A DNA stretch of 64,000 bases from assembly GCA_017472305.1 (NCBI GenBank), contig JAFUQP010000028.1, positions 1-64,000 on the forward strand, in the 5' to 3' direction. Shown in pieces: positions 52,658 to 61,728 of this stretch; position 1 is the stretch's first letter; every line of letters starts with the position of its first letter. Below the pieces are notes generated by a model. That model had not been told where the DNA came from and did no database searches. It was given only the letters and a program-made list of their open reading frames with translations. The translations under genes were made by a program, and so were the position numbers. This DNA comes from Clostridia bacterium (lineage in GTDB: Bacteria > Bacillota > Clostridia > Oscillospirales > CAG-272).

Positions 52658-53678
52658 GGAGCGCCCCGGCAAGGGGCTGGTATTCACAGACGTTCCCGAG
52701 CCCACAGTAGGCGACGGAGAGGTAAAAATCAAGATACATAAAACCGCGATATGCGGCACCGACCTGCATATTTACAACTGGGACGCCTGGTCGGAGCGCA
52801 CGATAAAAACCCCGAGGGTTATAGGTCACGAGTACGTTGGCGAGATATGTGAGCTTGGACACGGTGTCACAGGACTTAAGGTCGGTCAGCACGTATCGGG
52901 CGAGGGACATATTGTCTGCGGAAGGTGCAGAAACTGCCTTGCAGGCAACGGTCACCTCTGTAAGGAAACCGTCGGCGTAGGAGTTAACCGCGACGGCGCG
53001 TTCGCCGAGTATCTCGTTATCCCCGCGGAGAACGTTCGCCCCTGCGAGGAGGGTGTAGACGAGGAGCTGTACTCTATTTTCGACCCCTTCGGTAACGCTG
53101 TGCACACGGCTCTTTCATTCGACCTTACCGGTGAGGACGTGCTGATTACCGGCGCCGGCCCTATCGGCATTATGGCGGCGGCAGTCTGCAAGTTCGTGGG
53201 CGCAAGAAACGTGGTTATAACCGATATCAATGACGACAGACTCGCCCTTGCGAGAAAGCTCGGCATCAAGCACACCGTCAACACAGCGAAGGAGAGCCTT
53301 GAAGAAAAGCGCCGCGAGGTGCTCATCAAGGAGGGCTTCGACGTAGGACTTGAGATGTCGGGCAGCGAGATTGCCTTCAACACTATGATAGACAATATGG
53401 TTCACGGCGGCAGAATTGCCCTGCTCGGACTCCTGCCCGCAGATGCTAAAATCGACTGGTCAAAGGTCATATTCAACGGCCTTACCGTCAAGGGCATATA
53501 CGGCAGACAAATGCACGAAACCTGGTACAAAATGTCGGCTATGCTTCAGGGCGGTCTTGACATAAAGAATATCATCACCCACAGAATGGACGTACGCGAC
53601 TTCGAGGAAGGCTTCGCGGCTATGAACAGCGGCAAATGCGGCAAGGTTATCCTTGACTGGACGGCGCTCAATTCTTGA
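52641..53678 (+). CDS. tdh: L-threonine 3-dehydrogenase
   Basis: 345-residue zinc alcohol-dehydrogenase-type enzyme. Oxidises threonine to 2-amino-3-oxobutyrate with NAD+. Catalytic zinc: Cys38 in ICGTDLH, then GHEYVGE. Structural zinc: [18 protein letters not shown] site [10 protein letters not shown] and the acidic TDIND. The pattern [11 protein letters not shown] and LPADAKIDW are typical of Tdh. It starts within the last codons of the lysR gene and is followed 40 bases later by kbl, its pathway partner. Confidence 0.95.
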   Translation: MKALVKERPGKGLVFTDVPEPTVGDGEVKIKIHKTAICGTDLHIYNWDAWSERTIKTPRVIGHEYVGEICELGHGVTGLKVGQHVSGEGHIVCGRCRNCLAGNGHLCKETVGVGVNRDGAFAEYLVIPAENVRPCEEGVDEELYSIFDPFGNAVHTALSFDLTGEDVLITGAGPIGIMAAAVCKFVGARNVVITDINDDRLALARKLGIKHTVNTAKESLEEKRREVLIKEGFDVGLEMSGSEIAFNTMIDNMVHGGRIALLGLLPADAKIDWSKVIFNGLTVKGIYGRQMHETWYKMSAMLQGGLDIKNIITHRMDVRDFEEGFAAMNSGKCGKVILDWTALNS

Positions 53679-53718
53679 ATTTTGTAAACTTTAGTTATCA
53701 AATAGGAGTGTTTTAACA

Positions 53719-54900
53719 ATGAAGGACGCATTAAAGATATTTCGTGAAACCCTTGACACGATAGAGCGTGACGGACTCACCAAGGGCGAGAAGATTATTA
53801 CCTCTCCTCAGGGCGGCGGTGTTATGCTTTCCGACGGACGCAGGGTTATCAACCTCTGCGCAAACAACTACCTCGGTCTTGCAAATAACGAAGAGGTTAT
53901 AGAGGCTGCTAGGGAGAGCTACTCCGAATTCGGCTACGGACTTTCCTCTGTAAGATTTATTTGCGGAACGCAGTCGGTGCACAAGAAGCTCGAGCGTGCT
54001 GTTTCGGACTTTCTCGGCACAGACGATACTATCCTCTACTCCTCCTGCTTCGATGCAAACGGCGGTCTTTTCGAAACCCTGCTTACAGATGCCGACGCGG
54101 TAATCAGCGACGAATTAAACCACGCGAGCATAATTGACGGAATAAGGCTCTGCAAGGCGAAGCGCTTCCGCTACAAAAATAACGATATGTCCGACCTTCG
54201 CGCAAGGCTCGAGGAAGCGAAGGAGGCTCGCATAAAGCTAATCGCTACCGACGGAGTATTTTCTATGGACGGCTCGGTTGCCGACCTTAAGTCGATTTGC
54301 GACCTTGCAGACGAGTATGGCGCGCTCGTTATGGTAGACGACAGCCACGCGGCGGGCTTTATGGGTGAAGGCGGCAGGGGAACTGCCGAATACTGCGGAG
54401 TTCTCGGCCGTGTTGATATTATCACAGGCACCTTTGGCAAGGCGCTCGGCGGTGCTTCGGGCGGCTTTACCTCGGGAAGAAAGGAAATTATCGACCTTCT
54501 CCGTCAGCGCTCTCGCCCCTACCTCTTCTCAAACACCCTCGCACCTGCGGTTGCGGCAGGCTCGCTGAAGGTACTCGAGATTATTCAGCGTGACGGCTCG
54601 CTTCGCGAGAGGCTCTTCAAAAACACTCGCCTCTTTGCCGAAAAAATCAAGGAAATCGGACTTACCGTCAAGGACGGCGGCGCACCGATAATCCCGATAA
54701 TGCTTTACGACGAGCACACGGCAGTTGAGATGGCAAAAAGAATGATGGAGCGCGGCGTATACGTCGTAGCCTTCTCCTACCCCGTAGTTCCCAGAGGTCT
54801 TGCGAGAATAAGAACGCAGATGTCGGCAGCCCTTACGGAGGAGGATATTCTCTACACCGTAAAGTGCTTCAAGGAAGTAAAGGCGGAAATGGGAATCTAA
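53719..54900 (+). CDS. kbl: Glycine C-acetyltransferase (2-amino-3-ketobutyrate CoA ligase)
   Basis: 393 residues, PLP fold-type I. Splits 2-amino-3-oxobutyrate with CoA into glycine and acetyl-CoA, completing threonine breakdown after Tdh. The PLP lysine is Lys241 in GTFGKALGGASGG; NYLGLANNEEV, SSVRFICGTQSVHKKLE, DELNHASIIDG and VDDSHAAGFMG are family blocks. AGGAG precedes the ATG. Last gene of the lysR-tdh-kbl unit; twin terminators follow. Confidence 0.95.
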   Translation: MKDALKIFRETLDTIERDGLTKGEKIITSPQGGGVMLSDGRRVINLCANNYLGLANNEEVIEAARESYSEFGYGLSSVRFICGTQSVHKKLERAVSDFLGTDDTILYSSCFDANGGLFETLLTDADAVISDELNHASIIDGIRLCKAKRFRYKNNDMSDLRARLEEAKEARIKLIATDGVFSMDGSVADLKSICDLADEYGALVMVDDSHAAGFMGEGGRGTAEYCGVLGRVDIITGTFGKALGGASGGFTSGRKEIIDLLRQRSRPYLFSNTLAPAVAAGSLKVLEIIQRDGSLRERLFKNTRLFAEKIKEIGLTVKDGGAPIIPIMLYDEHTAVEMAKRMMERGVYVVAFSYPVVPRGLARIRTQMSAALTEEDILYTVKCFKEVKAEMGI

Positions 54901-54944
54901 CTTTGTTCGGGGCTTTCGCCTTTAGGCATAAACGAATAAAAAAC

Positions 54945-54980
54945 AAGAGGGGTTGTTGTCAATAAACATCCCCTCTTTTA
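54945..54980. terminator. Terminator hairpin, first of two
   Basis: AAGAGGGG with CCCCTCTT, T-run on the plus side and A-run before it. Confidence 0.82.
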
Positions 54981-55051
54981 AATGTGCCTCGGATTAAATT
55001 ATTGAGGTCGAAAACCTGTGGTTTTCCTCTTTTATATTGTTTTTTATTCTA

Positions 55052-55122
55052 TCTCCGTTCTCTCCCTCTCGACGTATGTAAATACGCCTTCGGGTCGAGA
55101 GCGAAGATTTCTGCTCTAAATC
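55052..55122 (-). repeat. Dispersed intergenic repeat, reverse orientation
   Basis: Read on the minus strand: TAGAGCAGAAATC, then CGAAGGCGTATTTACATACG and a GAGAGAACGGA end. It matches the unit at 4365-4452 (GAGCAGAAATC, ACCGAAGGCGTAGACACC, GAGAACGACG). Confidence 0.72.
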
Positions 55123-55167
55123 CGTTCGCCCCGCCTTTCGCCTTTAGGAAAACTGAATAAAAAACGA

Positions 55168-55203
55168 GTGGAGATGTATTAATCAGGCATCTCCACTTTT
55201 TGT
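55168..55203. terminator. Terminator hairpin, second of two
   Basis: GTGGAGATG with CATCTCCAC, five T on the plus side, A-run on the other; it can serve galT as well as kbl. Confidence 0.83.
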
Positions 55204-55224
55204 TTTGCTTCGTTTTATTTAATT

Positions 55225-56727
55225 TCAGGTGAGATTGACAATCCTATCAATAAATCTCTTAAAGGCGGCCTTGCCTTCCTCGGTGCGCTTGAACACGCCT
55301 GCATCGAGAAGCACGCGAAGGAACACCTCGCCGACCTCGGCTCTGATAATGTCCTCGGCGTTCTCTGCCGAAAGCTCAGGGTGACGGCGAAGAAGCTCCT
55401 CTGCCCAGTCCGCGTGGTGGGCAATTACGGAGTTATCTCTGACACTCTCGCCCGAGAGGAGAGCCGACTTAAGCTCTGCCATCTCCGAGGAGAGCCTTGC
55501 GGGAAGAACGGCAAGTCCCATTACCTCGATAAGTCCGATATTTTCCTTCTTGATGTGGTGAAGCTCGGGGGCGGGATGATAGAGCCCGAGGGGTCTGTCC
55601 TCGGTTGTGATATTGTTACGCAGCACGAGGTCGAGAGTGTATTTCTCGCCGGACTTTCTCGCTATCGGGGTTACGGTATTGTGAGGTGTGCCGTCGGTTT
55701 CGGCAAATACGTATGCCGACTCGTCGGTATATTTTCGCCACTCGGTGAGAATTCTATCCGAGAGGTCTATGAGCTGCTCGCGGCACTCCGACTCGAGCCT
55801 TATTACCGACATAGGCCACGCAACAACACCTGCCTTGACCTTTGGATATTCGGGAACGGAAAACTCCCACTCGAGCTTTGCGCGCTCCATTGCAAAGGTG
55901 TATCTTCCGCCCTGGAAATGCTCGTGAGAGAGTATCGAGCCGCCAACGATAGGCAGGTCGGCGTTCGAGCCTACGAAATAGTGCGGAAGGTATTCAACGA
56001 TATCAAGGAGCTTTGAGAACACCTCGCGGTCAATACGCATAGGCGTGTGCTCATAATTGAAGGCTATGCAGTGCTCATTGTAGTAGCCGTAGGGGGAGTA
56101 CTGAAGCCCCCATCTTTTTCCACCGACGGTAATCGGTACGGGAGAGAGATTCTGGCGCGCGGGGCGCTGCGCGTTACCGGCAAAGCCTGCGTTCTCGGCG
56201 CAGAGCATACACTTCGGGTAGCTTGTCGCCTTTGCCGTCTTTGCAGCGGCAATATCCCTCGGGTCCTTCTCGGGCTTCGAGAGGTTAACGGTTACGTCAA
56301 GCGTGCCGTACTCGGTTTCGTGTGTCCAGCGAAGGTCGCGCTTCATTCTCTCGCGTCTGACGTAATTTGTGTCGCCTGAGAAGCGGTAGTACCAATCGGT
56401 AGCATCGCTTGGAGAGATAGCGTAAAGACGTGAAAACTCGGCAGAAACTTCTCTCGGCATAGGCATAAGAAGCCCCATAAGCCTCGTGTCAAAGAGGTCG
56501 CGCGAGTTCTGCGTATCGGGAATAAGACCTTCCTCTACAGCGTACTTAAGGAGAGGCTCAAGCACCTCGTCTGCCGTATAACCGTCGGAGCTTGCCTCGG
56601 TAGGCTCCCATGAGTCAAGGCGAAGAGTGTCCATTATTTTATTACGCACTACGTAGACGTCAAGAGGGGTTATAAGCCCGTGCTTCAGTCCGTAGTCAAC
56701 AAGTCTTTCTGCTGCCGAATAAATCAT
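55225..56727 (-). CDS. galT: UDP-glucose-hexose-1-phosphate uridylyltransferase, Gram-positive type
   Basis: 500 residues, the size of the second GalT family found in Firmicutes (about 490-510) rather than the 350-residue enterobacterial type. Leloir pathway: exchanges UMP between UDP-glucose and galactose 1-phosphate. Features: CMLCAENAGFAG, SPYGYYNEHCI, VGGSILSHEHFQGG with the active-site His pair, and DLVLRNN. The ATG at 56727 has GAAAGGA upstream. galK and galE are not in the window; the alpha-galactosidase gene is 53 kb away. Convergent with kbl. Confidence 0.94.
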   Translation of the reverse strand: MIYSAAERLVDYGLKHGLITPLDVYVVRNKIMDTLRLDSWEPTEASSDGYTADEVLEPLLKYAVEEGLIPDTQNSRDLFDTRLMGLLMPMPREVSAEFSRLYAISPSDATDWYYRFSGDTNYVRRERMKRDLRWTHETEYGTLDVTVNLSKPEKDPRDIAAAKTAKATSYPKCMLCAENAGFAGNAQRPARQNLSPVPITVGGKRWGLQYSPYGYYNEHCIAFNYEHTPMRIDREVFSKLLDIVEYLPHYFVGSNADLPIVGGSILSHEHFQGGRYTFAMERAKLEWEFSVPEYPKVKAGVVAWPMSVIRLESECREQLIDLSDRILTEWRKYTDESAYVFAETDGTPHNTVTPIARKSGEKYTLDLVLRNNITTEDRPLGLYHPAPELHHIKKENIGLIEVMGLAVLPARLSSEMAELKSALLSGESVRDNSVIAHHADWAEELLRRHPELSAENAEDIIRAEVGEVFLRVLLDAGVFKRTEEGKAAFKRFIDRIVNLT

Positions 56728-56805
56728 TTTGTGTCCTTTCAAGATATGTGCATTTGTGAATTCGTTGGTATTTAGTAAAGTTTAATTTACAAAAACATCG
56801 TTTGC

Positions 56806-57567
56806 TTATAAAAATTTAATTGTGTTCGACGAGGCAACCTCGACGTAGAGCGACGGGTCAGAGTCGAGAGCTATACTTCTGAAATAATCGGTTACAGGCT
56901 GCTCTGTGAAGTAGTGGCCCGCCTCAATCATATTTATTCCAAGCTCCGCCGCCTCTTCCATAAGATTGTAGCTTATTCTTCCCGAAACGAAGGTATCAGC
57001 CCCTGCCTCAATTGCCGCGCGAACGTAGTCCTTTCCGTCGCCGCCGACCACCGCGACCACTCTCACGGGGTTGAGTCCGTCGGAATACTTCACGACGTCA
57101 GATTGCGTCTGCTGCTTTACTCTGTAGACGAAGTCCTCGAGGCTCTGCTGCTCGTCAATCGAGCCAATTCTTCCAAGCTCCCCCTCGCCAAAGGGCTTGG
57201 TGTCGAATATGTCAAGTATGTCGGCAAGGCAATCGTTCACACCGCCTGTGACCTTATCGGCTCTCGTATGTAAGGAGAACACCGAAATCTCCGCCATAAG
57301 AAGCTTGATAAGCTTTCTCTGTACGCTGCCGCTATCGGTAAGCGAGCTTATCGGCTTGAAAATCAAGGGGTGATGCGATATAATCAAGTCAAATCCTGAC
57401 TCGATTGCGTAATCGACGATTTCCTCGGTGACGTCGAGGGTTATCAGCACTCGCGAAACCTCCTTCGAGGTGTCGGCAGAGCACATAAGCCCGTCGTTGT
57501 CCCACTCCTCCGAGAGTGTCTTGGGAATTCTCGCTTCAAAATGGCGATACAGCTCCTTAACTGTCAT
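56806..57567 (-). CDS. NIF3 / YqfO-type dinuclear metal protein
   Basis: 253 residues. Hexameric metal-binding family; some members are GTP cyclohydrolase I-like or play a part in quality control, but the role is not settled. Features: EEWDNDGLM near the start, the metal ligands in ISHHPLIF, HTRADKVTGGVND (usually HTNLD), and the C-terminal GRISYNLMEEAAELGINMIEAGHYFTE with His and Glu ligands. Downstream of trmK, an order conserved in Firmicutes. AAGGAGAAAAAG before the ATG. Confidence 0.92.
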   Translation of the reverse strand: MTVKELYRHFEARIPKTLSEEWDNDGLMCSADTSKEVSRVLITLDVTEEIVDYAIESGFDLIISHHPLIFKPISSLTDSGSVQRKLIKLLMAEISVFSLHTRADKVTGGVNDCLADILDIFDTKPFGEGELGRIGSIDEQQSLEDFVYRVKQQTQSDVVKYSDGLNPVRVVAVVGGDGKDYVRAAIEAGADTFVSGRISYNLMEEAAELGINMIEAGHYFTEQPVTDYFRSIALDSDPSLYVEVASSNTIKFL

Positions 57568-57664
57568 TCTTTTTCTCCTTCCCCTGGATTGTTTTAATTT
57601 GCAAGGCTCGGGTTGCCTTTTAGTGGTACGGTTGCCGTTTTCTCGGGTACGGGAGCGCTGTTTT

Positions 57665-58372
57665 TCACACCCGTCCCTCGGGAATGCCGTTTTCCAATAG
57701 CCCTTTTATTGCCGCGAGCACTTCCCTCTCATCTCCTGCAGCGGCGCCCGAAAGCTCCTTGCCGCGCACCGATTTTTCATAGGAGCGCGCCTTGCCGAGA
57801 AGGTAGTCGCGCGAGGACGGGGAAAGCTCCCGCCCGTCAGAAATCAGCCCCAGCTCGGCTTCGGTATCGGAAATTTCCCGACACTCCCCGACGTAGGTCG
57901 CAAGGAGCGTTACGTAGTGCTTACCTGCGTCGGTAGTATATGCTTCTTTGAGGACGGTATAGCCTCTCGAGTAGAGATATTTTCGCAAATGTGCCTGCTT
58001 CGACATAGGTCCGAGAATCAGATTTACACGCTTATCCCTCGTCCACTCGGCGCGCTCGATTATCTCGGCAATCAGCTCGCCGCCCATTCCGCAGATAGCG
58101 AGGTCTGATACGCCCTTGTCAGTAAGCGCCGCCGCACCGTCGGTAAGCAGGAATTCGGTCCTCGAGAGAAGCCCTGCCGCCTCTGCATTGCGGCGAGCCG
58201 AGGCAAGCGGTCCCTCGTTTATATCTGTGCAATAGGAAAATCGCACAACACCATCGGTCAGTAAAAAAATAGGCAGGTACGCGTGATCTGTGCCTACGTC
58301 GGCAAACACGGCGTCCTGCCTAACGAGCGCTGCCGCAGACCTAAGGCGCGGTGTCAGTGCCCAACCCTTCAT
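57665..58372 (-). CDS. trmK: tRNA (adenine-22-N1) methyltransferase
   Basis: 235 residues. Family blocks: LTPRLRSAAALV at the start, VFADVGTDHAYLPI as SAM motif I, TDINEGPLASARRN, the DLAICGMGGELIAEII catalytic region (NPPG-like turn replaced by CGMGG, as in TrmK), and LGPMSKQAHLRKYL. It methylates A22 in tRNAs with that base. Coupled with the DUF1858 gene upstream by a 4-base ATGA overlap and followed by nif3 after 97 bases. Confidence 0.93.
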   Translation of the reverse strand: MKGWALTPRLRSAAALVRQDAVFADVGTDHAYLPIFLLTDGVVRFSYCTDINEGPLASARRNAEAAGLLSRTEFLLTDGAAALTDKGVSDLAICGMGGELIAEIIERAEWTRDKRVNLILGPMSKQAHLRKYLYSRGYTVLKEAYTTDAGKHYVTLLATYVGECREISDTEAELGLISDGRELSPSSRDYLLGKARSYEKSVRGKELSGAAAGDEREVLAAIKGLLENGIPEGRV

Positions 58373-58572
58373 TTTTTAGACGCAAGGTAATCGTTAATCT
58401 TCTTAACGAGCTCGTCTGCGTTGGTGCCGTGCACGTTGCAGGCGTCCTCAATGGACTCGCCTCTCGAATGAGGGCAGCCGAGGCAGTGCATTCCTATCTC
58501 AAAGAAAAATCTTGCGGTTTCAACGTCGAAATCAAGAACGTCACCGATAAGAGTATTTTTCGTTACTGTCAT
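58369..58572 (-). CDS. DUF1858-domain protein (redox disulfide type)
   Basis: 67 residues, all one DUF1858 domain: TLIGDVLDFDVETARFFFEIGMHCLGC, broken here to its key parts TLIGDVL, FFEIGMHC and CLGCPHS, then GESIEDACNVHG. The Cys-x-x-Cys pair is intact; the domain is found alone or fused to hybrid-cluster proteins and is thought to be a redox sensor or carrier. The ATG at 58572 has GAAAGGA upstream; the frame is open further but without a ribosome site. First gene of the unit that includes trmK and nif3. Confidence 0.88.
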   Translation of the reverse strand: MTVTKNTLIGDVLDFDVETARFFFEIGMHCLGCPHSRGESIEDACNVHGTNADELVKKINDYLASKK

Positions 58573-58629
58573 TTGTTTATTCCTTTCGATTTTCTGACTT
58601 TTATGCGGGAAAAACGCATTTACCCTACT

Positions 58630-58658
58630 AGTATAGCACACCGAGGGCGAAAAATCAA
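58630..58658 (-). promoter_or_regulatory. Promoter of the DUF1858-trmK-nif3 unit
   Basis: Minus strand: TTGATT (58653-58658), 17 bp, TATACT (58630-58635). Confidence 0.72.
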
Positions 58659-58672
58659 TAATTATTTTCAAC

Positions 58673-58702
58673 TTGCTATTTACTTTTTACTACTTTTATG
58701 AT
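58673..58702 (+). promoter_or_regulatory. Promoter of prfB
   Basis: TTGCTA (58673-58678), 18 bp, TATGAT (58697-58702). Confidence 0.58.
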
Positions 58703-58746
58703 AAAATATTACAGAAACGAAGACAATCACAGAACGGAGAGCAATT

Positions 58747-59862
58747 ATGATAGTTGCGCTTGAAGAAGCGAAGAGAAGACTTTCTTCCATGTTCGAGGTA
58801 ATCGAGGAGCTTGGAAGTCAGTTAAGAATAGACGAGGCGAAGGAAAGATGCGCCGAGCTTGAGCGTGAAACGCTCGTGCAGGACTTCTGGAACGACGCCG
58901 AGAAATCCTCAAAGAAGCTCCAGGAGATAAAGCAGCTAAAGGATAAATACGAGAGCTACGAGGAGCTAAAATCGAGGCTCGAGGACACCTTTACCCTCTG
59001 CGAGATGGCTATTGAGGCAGGTGACGAGGACTCGGTTGAGGAGGTTGTTACCGAAACAGATTTCATTGAGAGCGAGGCGGAGAGAAAGAGAATCGAGGTT
59101 CTCCTCTCGGGCCCGTACGATAAGAATAACGCAATACTCTCCTTCCACCCGGGTGCAGGCGGAACAGAGGCTCAGGACTGGGCTTCAATGCTCTACCGTA
59201 TGTATACGAGATGGGGCGAGAAGCGCGGCTTCAATGTCAAGCTCGTCGATTGGCTCGACGGTGACGAGGCGGGCATCAAGTCCGCGACCATTATGGTTGA
59301 GGGAATTAACGCCTACGGCTATCTGAAGAGCGAGAACGGCGTTCACCGCCTCGTAAGAGTATCACCCTTCGACGCGTCGGGCAGACGTCACACCTCGTTT
59401 GCCTCGGTTGAGGTTATGCCCGAATTTGATGACGACGACACGATAGTTCTCCGCGACGAGGACCTCGAGATTACGGCGCACCGTTCATCGGGTGCGGGCG
59501 GTCAGCACATCAACAAGACCGACTCGGCAATCAGAATAGTTCACAAGCCCACGGGTATAGTCGTCGGCTGTCAGACAGAGCGTAGCCAGCTCCAGAACAA
59601 GGAAACGGCTCTTAAAATGCTCCGCGCAAAGCTTATGGAAATCAAAATCCGCGAGAAGCTTGACAGAATTGAGGACATTCAGGGCAACAAGGCTAATATC
59701 GAGTGGGGCAGCCAGATAAGGAGCTACGTGTTTATGCCCTACACCCTCGCAAAGGACACGCGCACAGGCTTCGAGGACGGAAACATCGACTCGGTAATGG
59801 ACGGAAACATCGACGGCTTTATCAACGCCTACCTCAAGTACCTCGAGAAGGGCGAGGAATGA
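58747..59862 (+). CDS. prfB: Peptide chain release factor 2
   Basis: 371 residues, full length. Terminates translation at UGA and UAA. The tripeptide RVSPFDASGRRHTSF carries the RF2-type SPF codon-recognition motif, and SSGAGGQHINKTDSA holds the GGQ loop (251-253) that triggers peptide release. The frame reads without break through the N-terminal coiled region, so the programmed +1 frameshift used by many prfB genes is absent. Divergent from the DUF1858 unit. ATG at 58747 with CGGAGAG upstream. Confidence 0.96.
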   Translation: MIVALEEAKRRLSSMFEVIEELGSQLRIDEAKERCAELERETLVQDFWNDAEKSSKKLQEIKQLKDKYESYEELKSRLEDTFTLCEMAIEAGDEDSVEEVVTETDFIESEAERKRIEVLLSGPYDKNNAILSFHPGAGGTEAQDWASMLYRMYTRWGEKRGFNVKLVDWLDGDEAGIKSATIMVEGINAYGYLKSENGVHRLVRVSPFDASGRRHTSFASVEVMPEFDDDDTIVLRDEDLEITAHRSSGAGGQHINKTDSAIRIVHKPTGIVVGCQTERSQLQNKETALKMLRAKLMEIKIREKLDRIEDIQGNKANIEWGSQIRSYVFMPYTLAKDTRTGFEDGNIDSVMDGNIDGFINAYLKYLEKGEE

Positions 59863-59867
59863 TTTTA

Positions 59868-59940
59868 ATGCATAATGCAAAATGCATAATGCAGAATGAA
59901 AAAATGCATAATGCATAATGCAGAATGCAAAATTGAACTT
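59868..59940 (+). repeat. Short-word repeat, left arm of an inverted pair
   Basis: Several overlapping copies of TGCATAATGCA and GCAGAATGCAAAA, beginning five bases after the prfB stop. The reverse complement of the same words is found at 60167-60203. The 226 bp between the arms hold only the terminator at 60077. Confidence 0.8.
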
Positions 59941-60076
59941 GTTGGATTGTTCATACAAGCCAGCTTGCAAAGTCCGCACTTGGATTCGTTCCCTTTCAGA
60001 TAATATCATCAGATTTTCGGCACTTTAGGTAAGAATCATAAAATATAATTTAAATAATTCGAAATTGTTTTAAAAG

Positions 60077-60113
60077 AAAGAGTCTCACTTCACTACTGAA
60101 ATGAGGCTCTTTG
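60077..60113 (+). terminator. Terminator after prfB
   Basis: AAAGAG-TCTCA with TGAGG-CTCTTT, extended by TTC/GAA around a short loop, then TT; lies between the two repeat arms. Confidence 0.8.
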
Positions 60114-60166
60114 TTATTATCATTTTGCTTTCGTTCGCGTTTGCGGTATGATAATCCGTCAAGCTT

Positions 60167-60203
60167 GATTCTGCATTCTGCATTATGCATTCTGCATTTT
60201 GAA
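60167..60203 (-). repeat. Short-word repeat, right arm of the inverted pair
   Basis: GATTCTGCATTCTGCATTAT and further TTCTGCATTTTG words, ending exactly at the MATE stop codon. Confidence 0.78.
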
Positions 60204-61544
60204 TTAATACCTGTATTTTTTCCGCATTGCGATAAGGAACGTGAGTGTTACCGCAAGCGACAGAAGCTCAGCGGCGACGGTTGCGTACCAGACTCCGTCG
60301 AGGGCGAATATCAGCGGCAGGACAAGCACCGTGAGAACCTGGAAAACGAGGGTACGAAGAAAGGAAATTACCGCCGACACGGCGCCGTTATTGAGGGCGG
60401 TAAAGAAGGACGAGCCGAAGATATTAAAGCCCGCGAAGAGATAGCCGAAGGAGAAGATAATAAAGCCGCGCGTCGTCATATCGCACAGTGCTTTGTCGTA
60501 GCCGACGAACACGAGCGAGAGCGGCCTTGCAAGCAGAAGCGCCGAGATAAGCATTGCAAGAGAGGTGATGGCGATAATGTTCACGCTCTTCTTTCTGAGG
60601 CTCTGAAGCTCGTCGGTATTGCCCGCGCCGAAGTGGTAGCTGACTATGGGTGCTGAGCCCATAACGAAGCCTATGAAAATCGCGATAAAGATAAATCCGA
60701 CGTACATTATGGTGCCGTAGGCGGCGACTCCGTCCTCTCCCGCGTAGTGCATAAGCTGAAGGTTATAGAGCATATTTACAACCGACATTGCGATATTGCT
60801 CATAAGCTCCGAGGAGCCGTTGACAGAGGCGGCAAGGAGCATTTTCGGATAGAGGTGGGTTTTGCCGAGGTGGAGAGTCGAGGAGTTCTTTGACGAGAAG
60901 TAAACAAGCGGAATCACTCCGCCGACAATCTGGCTTGTAGCCGTGGCAAGAGCCGCGCCGACAAGTCCCAGCGGAATAACCGCGACGAGCAGTGCGTCAA
61001 GCAGCATATTCGTAACACCCGCACCGACGATAACGAGAAGCCCGAGCTTCGGGCGCTCGGCGGTAATAAAGAAGGACTGGAAGGTGTTCTGTAGCATAAA
61101 GAACGGAAGTCCTATAAGCACAAACCGCGAGTAAATAACGCAGTCCTCGAGCATCTCGCCAGAAGCGCCGAGCAGCGCCGCAATAGGACGGACGAAAATC
61201 ATACCGAGAATAGCAAGCAAGCTACCCGAAACTATTGTTACGTAGATTATCGTCGAGAAATACTCGTTTGCGCGCTTGCTGTCGCCAAGCCCGAAGGTTT
61301 TCGCCACTATCGCGCAGCCGCCCGTACCGAGCATAAAGCCGACGGCGCCGAGCATTACAAGAAGCGGCATAATGAGATTGACCGCCGCGAATGCGGTCTT
61401 GCCGACGAAGTTCGATACGAACAGTCCGTCAACGACACCGTAAATCGAGGTGAATATCATCATTATTATCGAGGGAATAACGAATTTTATTAATCTTTTA
61501 TATCCGAAATGGTCGGAGAGCTGAATTATTTCCTTGTTTTTCAT
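60204..61544 (-). CDS. MATE family multidrug exporter
   Basis: 446 residues with twelve hydrophobic segments in two homologous halves. Family blocks: IPSIIMMIFTSIYGVVDGLFVSNFVG in the first helix (typical of the MATE/NorM branch in Clostridia), NLIMPLLVMLGAVGFMLGTGG, AFGLGD-type loop KTFGLGDSKRAN, and in the second half GFVMGSAPIVSYHFGAGN. Exports a drug or metabolite against a cation gradient. The ATG at 61544 was chosen because AAGGA is upstream; the frame is open for nine more codons. Convergent with prfB. Confidence 0.92.
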   Translation of the reverse strand: MKNKEIIQLSDHFGYKRLIKFVIPSIIMMIFTSIYGVVDGLFVSNFVGKTAFAAVNLIMPLLVMLGAVGFMLGTGGCAIVAKTFGLGDSKRANEYFSTIIYVTIVSGSLLAILGMIFVRPIAALLGASGEMLEDCVIYSRFVLIGLPFFMLQNTFQSFFITAERPKLGLLVIVGAGVTNMLLDALLVAVIPLGLVGAALATATSQIVGGVIPLVYFSSKNSSTLHLGKTHLYPKMLLAASVNGSSELMSNIAMSVVNMLYNLQLMHYAGEDGVAAYGTIMYVGFIFIAIFIGFVMGSAPIVSYHFGAGNTDELQSLRKKSVNIIAITSLAMLISALLLARPLSLVFVGYDKALCDMTTRGFIIFSFGYLFAGFNIFGSSFFTALNNGAVSAVISFLRTLVFQVLTVLVLPLIFALDGVWYATVAAELLSLAVTLTFLIAMRKKYRY

Positions 61545-61596
61545 GGAGTTGTCCTTATCGTATTGCGGCAAACAGCACAGACTTTGCCAAGTTATT

Positions 61597-61625
61597 ATTA
61601 TATCACTACTTCAGAGAAATTGCAA
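61597..61625 (-). promoter_or_regulatory. Promoter of the MATE gene
   Basis: Minus strand: TTGCAA (61620-61625), 17 bp, TATAAT (61597-61602). Confidence 0.66.
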
Positions 61626-61684
61626 GCGGCAGAGTGCTTTTTACCGCATATAAAATCTTTTCTGTAAATTTACCTATAATTATA

Positions 61685-61713
61685 TTGAATTTTTAAATTA
61701 ATTGTGCTATACT
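61685..61713 (+). promoter_or_regulatory. Promoter of proBAC
   Basis: TTGAAT (61685-61690), 17 bp, TATACT (61708-61713) with TGTGC before the -10. Confidence 0.73.
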
Positions 61714-61714
61714 C

Positions 61715-61728
61715 TTTAGTATACTAAA
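61715..61728. promoter_or_regulatory. Perfect palindrome at the proBAC transcription start
   Basis: TTTAGTATACTAAA, 14 bp, directly after the -10 box and so over the likely +1; a repressor site by position. Confidence 0.55.

Larger units (their letters stand above)
54901..55224. other. Intergenic region between kbl and galT with two terminator modules and one repeat
   Basis: 324 bp between convergent genes. Two related modules, each starting TTTCGCCTTTAGG and containing GAATAAAAAAC, end in hairpins at 54945 and 55168. Between them lies a reverse-oriented dispersed repeat (55052-55122). No gene is seen. Confidence 0.75.

Noticed and set aside
58747..58900. Programmed +1 frameshift in prfB.
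   Set aside because: The frame is open from the ATG through the usual shift region; no CTTTGA-type site and no in-frame stop.
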